This document shows positions 1-9,055 of a DNA stretch of 64,000 bases, one piece after another. The position numbers and the translations under genes were made by a program. Origin of the DNA: Xiheicaenibacterium sp046351325 (lineage in GTDB: Bacteria; Myxococcota_A; Polyangia; Polyangiales; Polyangiaceae); contig JAXLYR010000001.1 of the NCBI GenBank assembly GCA_046351325.1, positions 186,001 through 250,000 of the forward strand. The letters are read 5' to 3'. The stretch's first letter is position 1. Every line of letters starts with the position of its first letter. The notes beneath the pieces are model-generated. The model did not search any database. It saw only the letters and a list, made by a program, of their open reading frames with translations, and was not told where the DNA came from.

Positions 1-1
1 A

Positions 2-1069
2 TATGCGGACGCCCTGCAGACGTTGGCGCACGTCCTCGGGCGCGTGGGCAAGGCCGAAGAGGCCGCGACCTACCTCGATCGGTGCGTCGCGCTGCACAGC
101 ACGGACTGCGTGTTCGATCGAATGCGGCTCAACGAATACGAGGGCCGCTGTGACGCCGCCGTCGCCGACGCGAAGCTCTACGCGAGCAGCGGCGGCGGCA
201 GCAACCTGCACTGGCTCTTCGCGGCCTCCGCGGTGCTGTCGCAGGGTGATGGCAAAGACGCGGCGAGCGCGTTCCTGAAGCTGGGTGAGGGCGCGACCGA
301 TGCGCGGAGCCAATGGGTCACGCGCGTAGGTCGACTGCGCATGCTCGCTACCGAGGGGCAATTCGAAGAGCTGCGCCGCGAGGTGCAGAAGCTCATCGCC
401 GAGACGAGCCGCTTCGATCTCTTGAGCGATCTCGCGTCGCTCGAGCTGGGCGCGACGAGAGAGCTCGGCGACGATCACGCCGTCGAGGCGCTCGCGACGC
501 GTTTCCTCGGCGATCGGCTCGCGTCCCAGGGTGGCTATCGGCAAATCCCGACCGTCGATCCGACGCCGGTCTTCTTTCGCGAGCTCGCCCGCCTGGGGAA
601 GCTGTCGGCCGACGAGCTCGACGCAAAGCTCGAGCGTTGGCGCACGGGCGAACGCGCCGTGGGCTTCGACGATGGGCGCATATGGTTTCAGTCGACCGCG
701 CTCATCGCGTGGACGAAAGAGGAGGAGCAGCGAGCGCTCGCCTCACGGCCCGTGGGGTTTGTCGCCTCGGACGTGCGCGACGCGGCGCTCGGCTGGGATG
801 TCCTCGCGCGGCTCGAGCTCGCCGCGGGCCACGGCGACGCTGCGCGCGATCTCCTCCTCAAGGCGACGAAGAGCTGCACGGCGCTGCTCCACCCCTTCGC
901 GTACGTGCGCTCGTACCTCGAGCTCGGCGCAGCCTACGAGTCGCTGAAGGATCCCACACACGCGTGTGACGCCTATCGCGGTGTCCTCCGCTGGTGGGGC
1001 AGCGCGAAGCGCTCGGAGACCGCCGAGCGGGCAAGGGAGCGAATCGCGGCGCTCCATTGTCCGACGTGA
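2..1069 (+). CDS. TPR-type protein, C-terminal part (probably of a Ser/Thr kinase-TPR protein)
   Basis: The frame is open from the left edge, so the N-terminus lies outside the window; about 355 residues are visible. The sequence is helical and Ala/Leu-rich with degenerate tetratricopeptide repeats, such as a helix pair around GKAEEAATYLDRC at the start. The end has an acidic-Cys helix, then RWWGSAK, then a short Arg/Glu helix ending near LHC. From memory this ending is common at the C-terminus of large Ser/Thr kinases with TPR tails in Polyangiales, but no kinase domain is visible here. TPRs serve as protein-protein scaffolds. The gene converges with the next one, with only 4 bp between the stop codons, so no independent terminator fits. 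Confidence 0.7.
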   Translation, partial: YADALQTLAHVLGRVGKAEEAATYLDRCVALHSTDCVFDRMRLNEYEGRCDAAVADAKLYASSGGGSNLHWLFAASAVLSQGDGKDAASAFLKLGEGATDARSQWVTRVGRLRMLATEGQFEELRREVQKLIAETSRFDLLSDLASLELGATRELGDDHAVEALATRFLGDRLASQGGYRQIPTVDPTPVFFRELARLGKLSADELDAKLERWRTGERAVGFDDGRIWFQSTALIAWTKEEEQRALASRPVGFVASDVRDAALGWDVLARLELAAGHGDAARDLLLKATKSCTALLHPFAYVRSYLELGAAYESLKDPTHACDAYRGVLRWWGSAKRSETAERARERIAALHCPT

Positions 1070-1073
1070 GTCC

Positions 1074-2141
1074 TCAATGCGGCGAACGCAAAGAGGCGAG
1101 GCCGATCGAGTCGAGCGTCACGCCGGCTCTCGCCAATACCTCATCGAACGTAGCGAAGAACTCCGCCCGCCGCGTCGGGTAGGCCGCCGAGATGGCCGCT
1201 GCGCGCGCCCTCAGCTGCTGCTCATTCGGCGGCCGGAACTCGACTTGGTCCTCCTCGACGATGAGAAGATGCGTCGAGTCCGCGGGCATCGCGGGCAGCG
1301 TGTTTGGGAAGCCGAGGAGCTCTGCAGTCGCGGGTTGCCCGGGCGACTTCCGCCAGAGCTCGCCGCGCGCACCCAGGGAGAGCTCTTCGCCCTCCGCGGA
1401 CCAGCGCAGTGAGTCCCGCGGGAGGAGCGCTAGGAACGATACGCTATTGTCTTCGCTGACGTGTTTCTCGAGGTAACCGCGCCCGTCGAGGAGCCAAATC
1501 GTCTCGAAAGCGCGCGCGGATTGCCAAGTCGTGAGCACGCCCCGACCGTCGTTGAAATGGCTCGTCTCATGGCGCGCAGGGTCCACACTGAAGCCCGCGA
1601 TCAGCCCCTCGCGATAATGTCGATACGAGGCGAACTGACCATCGTCGTAGAATGAACACTCGAAGATCTCCCCATTGGCGACGTCGCTCTCGAGCACGAC
1701 GACGCCACTCGTGAGTGTGCGCCGTATCTTCCGCAGGCCAGCCTCGTCCGTGGGGAGGCGGGCTTGGAATAGCTGCATATCGGGGAGCTCGCCGCGCGCG
1801 CCGAGCGACCCGGGCTCGTAATATCGAGTCTCGAGGAATTGGGGGCGCTCTGGCGCGCCCGACTGCGCTTCGACCAGCTTGCCAGTGTCTCTCTCATAGG
1901 CGTCACTGCGCGAGACCCAATCTGCCTGGACCTCACTGAAGACGTGTTGGGACGAGGGAGAGAGGGCCGCGAGAGCCTCCGCAGGCAGGTGACAAGCAGC
2001 CGGACCCGAAGGCTCGGGGACCATTCTCGAGGCTGACTCCGTGGGGGCTGTGGGCATCTCGTCCCCCGAGGCCGCGTGGTCGGCGGGGTGCGCGCGCGCA
2101 CAAGAGAGGACGCACCCGAAGACCACGACCCAATACCGCAT
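1074..2141 (-). CDS. hypothetical lipoprotein
   Basis: 355 residues. The first 14 residues form a short hydrophobic signal ending in VLSC, a plausible but not ideal lipobox, followed by a Pro/Ser/Glu-rich linker, so an outer-membrane or periplasmic lipoprotein is inferred. The body contains repeated short strands (for example YYEPGSLGARGELPD, later YDDGQFASYRHY) that recall toxin-immunity or YD-like antiparallel strands, but I recognise no family. It is divergent from the kinase-like gene at 2328 across 186 bp. Function unknown. Confidence 0.7.
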   Translation of the reverse strand: MRYWVVVFGCVLSCARAHPADHAASGDEMPTAPTESASRMVPEPSGPAACHLPAEALAALSPSSQHVFSEVQADWVSRSDAYERDTGKLVEAQSGAPERPQFLETRYYEPGSLGARGELPDMQLFQARLPTDEAGLRKIRRTLTSGVVVLESDVANGEIFECSFYDDGQFASYRHYREGLIAGFSVDPARHETSHFNDGRGVLTTWQSARAFETIWLLDGRGYLEKHVSEDNSVSFLALLPRDSLRWSAEGEELSLGARGELWRKSPGQPATAELLGFPNTLPAMPADSTHLLIVEEDQVEFRPPNEQQLRARAAAISAAYPTRRAEFFATFDEVLARAGVTLDSIGLASLRSPH

Positions 2142-2327
2142 GACTGGGTCTTAGCACCGCGGGAGCGCCGCGCTCCGCGAGGACTCGGCAAGCAGCGAAG
2201 CTGCGTGGCGATCTGTTCTGCAGCACGCGACTGGCCAATTCGCTCTTGCCGCGGCTGCATCCGTGCACGAGCGCTCCGCGCGACGGTAGGAAGCCATCGG
2301 GTGTACTCTCGCACGCAGAGGAGCCCC

Positions 2328-3164
2328 ATGACCCATTGGACGTTCGACGCTGGTGACCTCATCGCCGAGACGTACCGGGTCGTCCGGACGCTCGGCCGCG
2401 GCGGCAACGGTGAGGTCTATCACGCCGAATCGGCTGCGGGTGAGCACGTCGCTGTCAAAGTCATTGCGGGCACTTCGGAGAGCTCGGCGGCCTCGGTTTG
2501 GCACCAAGCGCGCGCGATGGGACAGGTCCAGAGCGCGCACGTGCCCCGTGTCTACGCACCCATGGTCGACAGCCGAGCAGGAACCGTCTTCGTCACAGAG
2601 CTCGTTCGTGGCGAGAGCCTCATCCACCGGTTGAAGCGAGACGGGCCGATGCGATTCCGCGAGCTCAAACCCATCGTGTCACAGGTCTGGACGGCCCTCC
2701 ACGCCGTGCACAGCGCGAACATTTTACATTGCAATATAAAGCCCTCGAACGTCGTCTTGGGCGCGGACAATCACGTCACCCTGATCGACTTTTGCTCCGC
2801 GAGAATGGCCGGCCCCGACGGTCTAATTATCGCGCCCGATAGGTCGACGAGCTTGGGGTGGTTCTCCTTCATCCCGCCCGAGCTCATCGGCCGGAGCACG
2901 TCGATGGGCACAGCCGGCGACATCTACATCTGCGGGACGCTGATCTTCCAAGCGCTGAGTGGGCAGCTCCCCTTCGCGGCCAAGAACATCCTGCAGATGG
3001 TCGATCTGAAGGCGAAGGGCGAGCCCCGCCGACTGTCATCCATCGTGTCCGGCGTTCCTCCCGAGCTCGATCACTTCCTTGGTCGCACCCTCGCTCGTGA
3101 TCCCGCGGCGCGTTTTCAAAGCGCCTTCGAGGCTCGAACGGCTTGGGAGGAGCTGGACCTCTAG
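2328..3164 (+). CDS. protein kinase-fold protein, probable pseudokinase
   Basis: 278 residues from the ATG that follows a GCAGAGGAG ribosome binding site; the longer upstream frame has no such support. The Ser/Thr kinase fold is clear: glycine loop GRGGNGEV (23-30), VAVK with Lys44, a P+1/APE region ending in PPEL (about 183-186), and a C-lobe ending DPAARF. Key catalytic positions are changed. The HRD catalytic loop reads HCNIKPSN, so the catalytic Asp is Asn136. DFG reads DFC (154-156), and the alpha-C Glu position appears to be Gln. Lys44 and the DFG Asp remain, so nucleotide may bind while phosphotransfer should be lost or very weak. There is no C-terminal sensor or membrane segment. A scaffold or decoy role is inferred. 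Confidence 0.85.
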   Translation: MTHWTFDAGDLIAETYRVVRTLGRGGNGEVYHAESAAGEHVAVKVIAGTSESSAASVWHQARAMGQVQSAHVPRVYAPMVDSRAGTVFVTELVRGESLIHRLKRDGPMRFRELKPIVSQVWTALHAVHSANILHCNIKPSNVVLGADNHVTLIDFCSARMAGPDGLIIAPDRSTSLGWFSFIPPELIGRSTSMGTAGDIYICGTLIFQALSGQLPFAAKNILQMVDLKAKGEPRRLSSIVSGVPPELDHFLGRTLARDPAARFQSAFEARTAWEELDL

Positions 3165-3481
3165 AGCAGCAAACCGCTACGCGGCCAGGCGAACACGACG
3201 CCCTCGACGCACTTGGTTCGCGCCAGTTGTGTTATGCTGCGGGTAAGCTGCACTAGCCTGTTGAGCGGTAGGCTCGGCATACGTGCGGTCGAAGAGCTGC
3301 TGCGGCTTGGTCGATGTAGTTGAAGTCGCCTTGGCCCCAACCGTTGAGCGGCGCCCGCAACTCCGGCCGATCGATGCCGTGATCCTGGTCGGCGGCCCCC
3401 ACGTAGAACACCGATGTAAGCGAAGAGCCTATTGCTCCGCTCCGTGTACAGGTTAAGATGCACGAATACAGCACAGTCCGT
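3165..3481. other. 317-bp stretch without a convincing gene; possible lectin-repeat remnant on the minus strand
   Basis: No frame has a start with a ribosome binding site and normal codon use. On the minus strand a short frame (about 3253-3420) carries a fragment with VFYVGAADQ followed by LNGWGQGDF. That spacing recalls a repeat of fucolectin or tectonin-like beta-propeller proteins, and the frame then runs into ordinary non-coding sequence. I read it as a possible decayed gene fragment, weakly supported. Base composition is somewhat less GC-rich than the neighbours. Confidence 0.3.
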
Positions 3482-4861
3482 TCAGGGCTGTGTTTCATTC
3501 AAGGACAAACAAGACTCGTTGTGCTCTAGGCCTTGACCGAGTGGCTCGAAGCGCGCCGCACGCTGGTAGGCCGCGGTGCATTTGCTGATGATGGCTTCCA
3601 TGGGCACGTCCGCCGCCACTGGTCTGTTCGCGGGAAAGAGGTCCCGGCATTCTTGAGGCAGCTCGACGTCGGCGAACTTGCAGCGCGGTTGTGCCAGCGG
3701 CGACCATTCCAGCGGCTTCTCCTTTGGACAAGGCTTCCATTTCTTCCCTCCACGGGCCTTTTTGTTGTCCTCCTTGTGCGGGTCGCAGGTTTGTTTGAGG
3801 TCCAGCTTCGAGTCGACCATCGAGTTGGCGAGCGAGACAGCCGTGAAGGTTGACTGCGCCTGTCGAAAACACTTCTTATCCGAATCGCCGTCGAAGCCAT
3901 CTGTGTAGCACTCGCCGCCCATGATGACGGCATAGTCGGTGTGCTCCTCCCCTATCTGGGTCGGGTGCAGCTCGTTTTTCCCGATCATGATGACCCCCAG
4001 CGTCTTCTTCAGCTCGGTCTCGGCCTCCGCAGAGATTGAGGCGTAGAACCCCTCCACGCGATTGTTGAGAATCACAGCGGGGCCCGACACCCCGTCGACA
4101 TAAACCCCCGCACAACCATCACACTTCCCGTGGTCGTGGGAGACGACGTTGTCCAGGATGAGGACATTGTCGGGTGAGCCAGAACAGTCCTTTAGACCCT
4201 TGTCACATTCATATCCGATGACGTCGATCGCGATGTTGGAAGTGTGACGAACGTGGTTGCGCAAGATGGCCACCGCCTCGATCCTTCCCTCGACGGTGAG
4301 CGCCTCACTCGACCCAGTCCGCAGGTTCGTGAGGTCGCTGTCACGCACCACCACAGCGGTGACGCTCGGACCTGAGTCGGGGGTCGCCGACTTCCCAGTC
4401 TTTACGATAATGCCATGAGCGTTCTCCTTACCACACAGGTCTGCGACGAAGACGCGCTCGATCAAGACACTCTCGACCTTACCGGCCTCGACGGATACTC
4501 CGAGCGCGCTCCCGTCCTCGCCCGAGCCACAGTTGGCACCCTGCAAGGCAACGTCGGAGACCCGGATCGTACCTACTTGCCCATGAGCCTCAATCGCCAA
4601 GCGCGCACCCGCGAAGGAGGCCTTCTCGACCACGAGGGACGTGAAGTTCGCCACGTTCACCGTACAATCGCCCACGAAGCGTCCCGTGACTTTGGCCGTC
4701 TTGCCCTGCGCGTCGAGGTCTTTGCACGTAGAGCCATCGCCCCCGTCGAGCGTGACGATGTCCCCCTCGCTGAACTCTTTGGGCGGCGGTGACGACGCGC
4801 AGCCGGACGCGGCGATGGGTCCGCAAGCCAAGAACAGCGCGAGCCTGTCGAAAGTGGCCAT
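3482..4861 (-). CDS. right-handed parallel beta-helix lipoprotein
   Basis: 459 residues from an ATG preceded by GAAGAGG. The upstream extension of the frame is Ser/Arg-rich and rejected. The signal peptide ends with a lipobox (ASGC, about residues 18-21) followed by SSPPP. The body is a run of short beta-strand repeats with Asn and small hydrophobics (VLILDNVV, VVVRDSDL, AVILNNRV), typical of pectate-lyase-like beta-helix folds. No pectinase catalytic motif is visible. The C-terminal third is Lys/Cys-rich and not repeat-like. The start lies 19 bp beyond the stop of the upstream protease gene on the same strand, so the two are probably co-transcribed. A surface-attached adhesive or polysaccharide-binding role is inferred. 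Confidence 0.75.
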   Translation of the reverse strand: MATFDRLALFLACGPIAASGCASSPPPKEFSEGDIVTLDGGDGSTCKDLDAQGKTAKVTGRFVGDCTVNVANFTSLVVEKASFAGARLAIEAHGQVGTIRVSDVALQGANCGSGEDGSALGVSVEAGKVESVLIERVFVADLCGKENAHGIIVKTGKSATPDSGPSVTAVVVRDSDLTNLRTGSSEALTVEGRIEAVAILRNHVRHTSNIAIDVIGYECDKGLKDCSGSPDNVLILDNVVSHDHGKCDGCAGVYVDGVSGPAVILNNRVEGFYASISAEAETELKKTLGVIMIGKNELHPTQIGEEHTDYAVIMGGECYTDGFDGDSDKKCFRQAQSTFTAVSLANSMVDSKLDLKQTCDPHKEDNKKARGGKKWKPCPKEKPLEWSPLAQPRCKFADVELPQECRDLFPANRPVAADVPMEAIISKCTAAYQRAARFEPLGQGLEHNESCLSLNETQP

Positions 4862-4880
4862 AATCCTCTTCGTCTGGGAG

Positions 4881-6299
4881 CTAGCGAGGGAGCACAATGA
4901 GCGATAGCTTCCGGGCCGGCGCGAAGTCGATGAAACAGTCCCGCTCAAGACCGGCGGACTTGCAAGTCGTCTTGAGAGACAGTTTCCGCGTTGGGCTCAC
5001 GAGCTCGACATCGATGGTGGACGCCTTTGTGAAGTCGAACGAGACATGCCGACTGCCGACGGTCTCGGTGTTCGTGAAGGTCTGCCAATCAGACCCAGTG
5101 TGGAGCTCTTCGCCATATTGAACTTGCACCTCTATCTCGGCTGGAACTTCAGCTGGGTCGCCCGGAGCCTTCTCGCAGCGATAGCCTGCCTCGGTTGGCT
5201 GATAGATGCCGCGGCCGCAAAAGACGATCTCTTTCTCCAGACGCACTCGGTACTTCCCGGGCTGGAGCTCGCGGTCACACGTCCACTCGAGCTCATCTAC
5301 CCGGTAGCGCTCGTCGCTGTCCGGGTCGCCCACATCGTTCAGTAGCTCTGAGCGTTGGGTCTTCTTGGCAACGCACGTGATGGGCCGATTGAGGAAGTAA
5401 TAGATCCCAATCCCCACGGCCACCAGAAGAAGCACTGCGCCGGCGACAACGGCGATCCAGCGCGGCCGAGGCGGGGGGTCAGGTACCGATCCGCGCGCCT
5501 GCCATTTGTGCTTGCTGGGGATCTCGCACGATTGCGCAGGGACCTCATTCGGCGTCTCGGGCTCTTGGGTGCCCTCGAGAGCACCGGCTATAGCGGCTCG
5601 AATGGGTCCAATGGGAACACCCTGGTTGAATTTGCCAATTGGGATCCCGTCTCGCTTGCCTCGATGAGCGTCAGGGTCGCCTGCGTGGTGGAGGGCGACA
5701 ACGTTACCTTGAGTGTCAAAGCAAGGAGCGCCGCTCGACCCGGAGTTGGTCGAGGCGTCGTAACGGACGCGGTTTTTGGGGAGCTGGAGGACCTTGCCGC
5801 GACTCCAATGCAGGCCGCCTTTGCCATGTGCCGGATAGTGCAGAATGTAGACGCGTTCGTTCGCTCCGCACGGTTTGCTGGCCAAGCGCAAGGCCTCGAC
5901 CTTTGGCCTGTCGGGGCCCTCGAGCTGGAGGTAGGCAAAGTCGAGCTCCTGCGTGGTCGGCAATAGTGGGGCAGGTTGGGCGCCCCTGCGTTTTACATCC
6001 CAGTCGGCGTGTGGGCTGCGGCACCTCAGCTTGGCGTGGTACTCGTGAGGGTCGCCGTGGAAGCTGCAAGTCACCGATCCGGTGTTCCCCGTTGGCAAGA
6101 CGTGTGAGGCCGTCAGCACGTGGTCACCATCGATCAAGAAGCCAGTACCTCGAGCGCTGCCACACCGGACGACGCAGACGCGCCCGCCCAATGCAATGAT
6201 CCGATTCAGCTCATCATGCTCTTCTACCGGACCCGTTTCCGGGTTGGTCATGACCTGCAGCGCTCCGTGGGCGTCTTTCGGCGACCCTTGAGCGCTCAA
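4881..6299 (-). CDS. trypsin-like serine protease with C-terminal membrane anchor and extra domain
   Basis: 472 residues. An S1-type protease domain spans about residues 35-240: His66 in TASHVL, Asp120 in ELDFAYL, and Ser189 in the GSSGAP motif. GTGFLIDGDHVLTASH is typical of the bacterial trypsin-like group often found beside effector-associated domains in conflict or signalling systems. A Pro-rich linker leads to one transmembrane helix (about 281-303), then a ~165-residue domain with four or more Cys and a final segment ending near FIDFAPARK. No signal peptide is present, so the protease is probably cytoplasmic and the tail extracytoplasmic. It is the first gene of a two-gene unit with the beta-helix lipoprotein. 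Confidence 0.85.
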   Translation of the reverse strand: MSAQGSPKDAHGALQVMTNPETGPVEEHDELNRIIALGGRVCVVRCGSARGTGFLIDGDHVLTASHVLPTGNTGSVTCSFHGDPHEYHAKLRCRSPHADWDVKRRGAQPAPLLPTTQELDFAYLQLEGPDRPKVEALRLASKPCGANERVYILHYPAHGKGGLHWSRGKVLQLPKNRVRYDASTNSGSSGAPCFDTQGNVVALHHAGDPDAHRGKRDGIPIGKFNQGVPIGPIRAAIAGALEGTQEPETPNEVPAQSCEIPSKHKWQARGSVPDPPPRPRWIAVVAGAVLLLVAVGIGIYYFLNRPITCVAKKTQRSELLNDVGDPDSDERYRVDELEWTCDRELQPGKYRVRLEKEIVFCGRGIYQPTEAGYRCEKAPGDPAEVPAEIEVQVQYGEELHTGSDWQTFTNTETVGSRHVSFDFTKASTIDVELVSPTRKLSLKTTCKSAGLERDCFIDFAPARKLSLIVLPR

Positions 6300-6458
6300 A
6301 TGGACCTGCCTGCCGAACGATTGGCGAGAAGGGGCTTGGACAGGCAGCGCGACGCGAACACAGTCTGAGAAGACCTGGAGTCGTGGAGACCTTCAAGGCA
6401 ATTGGTCACGCGGAGGCTGACAATATCGTCACGTTGGGTCCCTCCCCCAGCGACCCAG

Positions 6459-9005
6459 CTATCTCCATATCTTCAAGGTGCTCGCCTCGGCGCCCGCGGG
6501 GAGCTTGACGTAGAGCGTGCCGCCCCGGTCTCCCGTTACAAACGCGTAACCCTCGCCCGTGGCGTCGAGGGCCGCGAGGTCGGGCGCTTCGGTGAGTGTG
6601 ATCGACCCGAGGTCGACCGCCGAGGGCGGCGTGTCGCCGAAGGCGATGATCTCGAGCATCGCGCCGCGGTCGAAGACTGTGCCGGGGGTGATGGTCAGCG
6701 TCGCGACGTTCGCTAGCCATTCGGCCTCGAGGTGGGTCCCGTCGTAGACGTCGCGCGCGGTCTTTCCGTCGCCTGGGGTGGTGAAGATCGAGAGCGGGCC
6801 GGGGTCGGTCGCGAAGGAGTCGACGAGCGCAGGCTCGGTCGTCGGCGCGAGGGTGTCGATGGTCGGGCGGAGCATGGGCACGAGCTCGCCGGCACGCAGA
6901 AACACAGGGAGCTCGGTCGCGTCGACCGTGTGCTCGGCCGGCCCGTCGAAGGACGCTCCTGTCCAGAGATCCACGTACCGCCCATTGGGGAATACGACGT
7001 TGAGCTCGGTTACACCGGCGTCCGTGACGGGCGCGACGAGGAGCGCGTCCCCGAGCAAGTACTCGATGGTGTCGTGTCGACCGACCTCGGGATAAGCGAG
7101 CCCGAGGGGGCGCTGGATGGGGCGCCCTGTCGTGGGGACGGCCTCGGCGAAGGTCCAGAGATAGGGGAATAGGCGGAGGTGCCAGCGCGTGTATTTCCGA
7201 TAGAGGTCGAGCCCCGCCTGATCGTCGGCGAAGAGCTCCCACGCGACGTCGTTCGACCCCGTACCGATCTGCATGACACTGGAGAAGGCCGTCTGTTCGA
7301 ACCACCGCGTGAAGGTCTCGACGCTCGGCGGCGCGTGTCGATAGCCGCCCGTGTCCGAGCCGTAGAACGCGAAGCCCGACGGGCCGAGGGAGAGCCCCGC
7401 GACGATCGAGGCCTCGAGTCCACCTACAGCCTTGAAGGTCTTGTCGCCCTCGGTGACGAGCTCACCGTGCCGCCAGAGCCGCGCGTCGAGATCCCCCGGC
7501 CACACGATGGGCCCGTTCTTTTGATCGCCGTATTTGGCGGCTCGACAGAGCAAGAAGCCCCCAGTCTCCGGGAGGAGGGTGGCGTAGGTCTCGTGGTAGA
7601 GCAGCGTGTAACCGCGGTGCATGGTGCGCTCGTCGCTACCGTCGTGAAAGCGGTAGACGTTCCGCGCGCCGAAGATGCCGGGGACGATGTCCTCGCCATA
7701 ATCGAGCTTGAAGCCCTCGATCCCCATATCGGTGTAGCGCTTCACCAGCGCTCGCCAGAAGGCCTGCGCGCTGGGCTCGGTGAAGTCGATCGGCCGGCCC
7801 CAGCCGTTCAAGGTGATACCGGTCTCGATTGGGTAATAGTCGCCGGCCTCGGCCTGGGCGCGGAGGTCGGCGGTGGCCGCTGACTCCTCGTCGAGGTAGG
7901 GCGCGTGCCAGAGCGAGACCCTGTATCCGAGGTCGTGCGCGCGGCGGATCATGCCCGCCGCGTCGGGGAAGCGCGCGGCGTCGAAATCGAAGGTCTGCAC
8001 CGCGGTCGCGTACGGCCGATCCACCCATATCGCGCTCGCCGGTAAATCCAGGTTACGCATGGTCTCGAGGTCGGCCTCGACCTGCGCTTGGTCGTCGTTC
8101 TCGTCGCGCCAGACGAGCGGCCCGAGCGCCCATGGAGCGGGCAATCGCGGGGCGCCGGTGATTTGGTAATAGCGCTGGGTGACGTCGAGCGGGGACTCCG
8201 CGCCGAAGAGGTGAACCACGAGGCCTGCCGACGCCGCGGCGCCGACGCCGTAGGTCGCGGAGAGGCGCGCCGGGTCGGTGCTCGCGATGTCGAAGACTCC
8301 AGGATAAGAGCTCTCGACGAAGAGGCCCCAACCTCGCGTGCCGATGAGGAGCGGGATCGGCGCGTGAGCCTCGTTGTTCGCGCCCTCGAGGTCGGCGACC
8401 TCGAGCTGCATCGCGCGCAGGCTGCCGCGCACCTCGACCCGATCGAAGAGCTCGCCCATTCCGTAATAGGCCTCGCCGTCGGGGGCGGCCGCGCCGACGC
8501 GCAGCCACGCGACGCGCTCCGGCTGATCGGGCACGAGCTCGAGGCGGAAGCTGCCGTCCGACTCTGGCGCGATCGTGAGCTGGCTCGTCACGTCGCCGTC
8601 GTGCTCGAGGTGCACGACGAGGGAGTCGCCCACGGACTCGACGGAGCTCGCGCGCCGCGCCGGCGAGAATGCGACGCCCGCGGGCGGTTGATACCCGTCG
8701 ACGTCGGCGACGAGCGGCCACGGATCGTAGCTCACGGAGTCCTCGACGTGGTCGACGACCCCGACCGCGAAATCGGAGGCCGCGATCGAGGCGAGGACGT
8801 CGCCGTCGCGCGAGAGCTCGACATCGCCCGAGGGCAAGGTCACGCTCACGGTGTACGGGCCGCGCTCGAGCGTATGGACGATAGGGACGGGCGAAATCGC
8901 GACTTCGTCGACACAACCCGGAGCGAGCGCGCTCGCGAGCGATATGGCAAGACCGAGCGGCCTATGCAGAGTGCGGGCGGGCTTTTCGGCGATCACGATC
9001 GACAT
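6459..9005 (-). CDS. glycoside hydrolase family 31 lipoprotein (alpha-glucosidase/alpha-xylosidase type)
   Basis: 848 residues. The signal ends in APGC (Cys31), so an exported lipoprotein is likely. The N-terminal beta-sandwich contains YYGMGE (about 180-186). The TIM barrel has the GH31 nucleophile motif FKLDYGED (Asp435), the acid/base Asp505 in WPGD, and GSDTGGY (549-555). The C-terminal beta domain contains YPFL-like LFPYLWTF and DALLVAPVTD. Retaining alpha-glycosidase activity on exported or environmental oligosaccharides follows from the family; the exact substrate cannot be read. It is divergent from the C25-type protease gene across 50 bp, so the two promoters are packed together. Confidence 0.93.
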   Translation of the reverse strand: MSIVIAEKPARTLHRPLGLAISLASALAPGCVDEVAISPVPIVHTLERGPYTVSVTLPSGDVELSRDGDVLASIAASDFAVGVVDHVEDSVSYDPWPLVADVDGYQPPAGVAFSPARRASSVESVGDSLVVHLEHDGDVTSQLTIAPESDGSFRLELVPDQPERVAWLRVGAAAPDGEAYYGMGELFDRVEVRGSLRAMQLEVADLEGANNEAHAPIPLLIGTRGWGLFVESSYPGVFDIASTDPARLSATYGVGAAASAGLVVHLFGAESPLDVTQRYYQITGAPRLPAPWALGPLVWRDENDDQAQVEADLETMRNLDLPASAIWVDRPYATAVQTFDFDAARFPDAAGMIRRAHDLGYRVSLWHAPYLDEESAATADLRAQAEAGDYYPIETGITLNGWGRPIDFTEPSAQAFWRALVKRYTDMGIEGFKLDYGEDIVPGIFGARNVYRFHDGSDERTMHRGYTLLYHETYATLLPETGGFLLCRAAKYGDQKNGPIVWPGDLDARLWRHGELVTEGDKTFKAVGGLEASIVAGLSLGPSGFAFYGSDTGGYRHAPPSVETFTRWFEQTAFSSVMQIGTGSNDVAWELFADDQAGLDLYRKYTRWHLRLFPYLWTFAEAVPTTGRPIQRPLGLAYPEVGRHDTIEYLLGDALLVAPVTDAGVTELNVVFPNGRYVDLWTGASFDGPAEHTVDATELPVFLRAGELVPMLRPTIDTLAPTTEPALVDSFATDPGPLSIFTTPGDGKTARDVYDGTHLEAEWLANVATLTITPGTVFDRGAMLEIIAFGDTPPSAVDLGSITLTEAPDLAALDATGEGYAFVTGDRGGTLYVKLPAGAEASTLKIWR

Positions 9006-9055
9006 ATGCGTCGAAGCCGGGCCGTTCGAGAAGTACGAAAGCGGGGATCAGGGAG

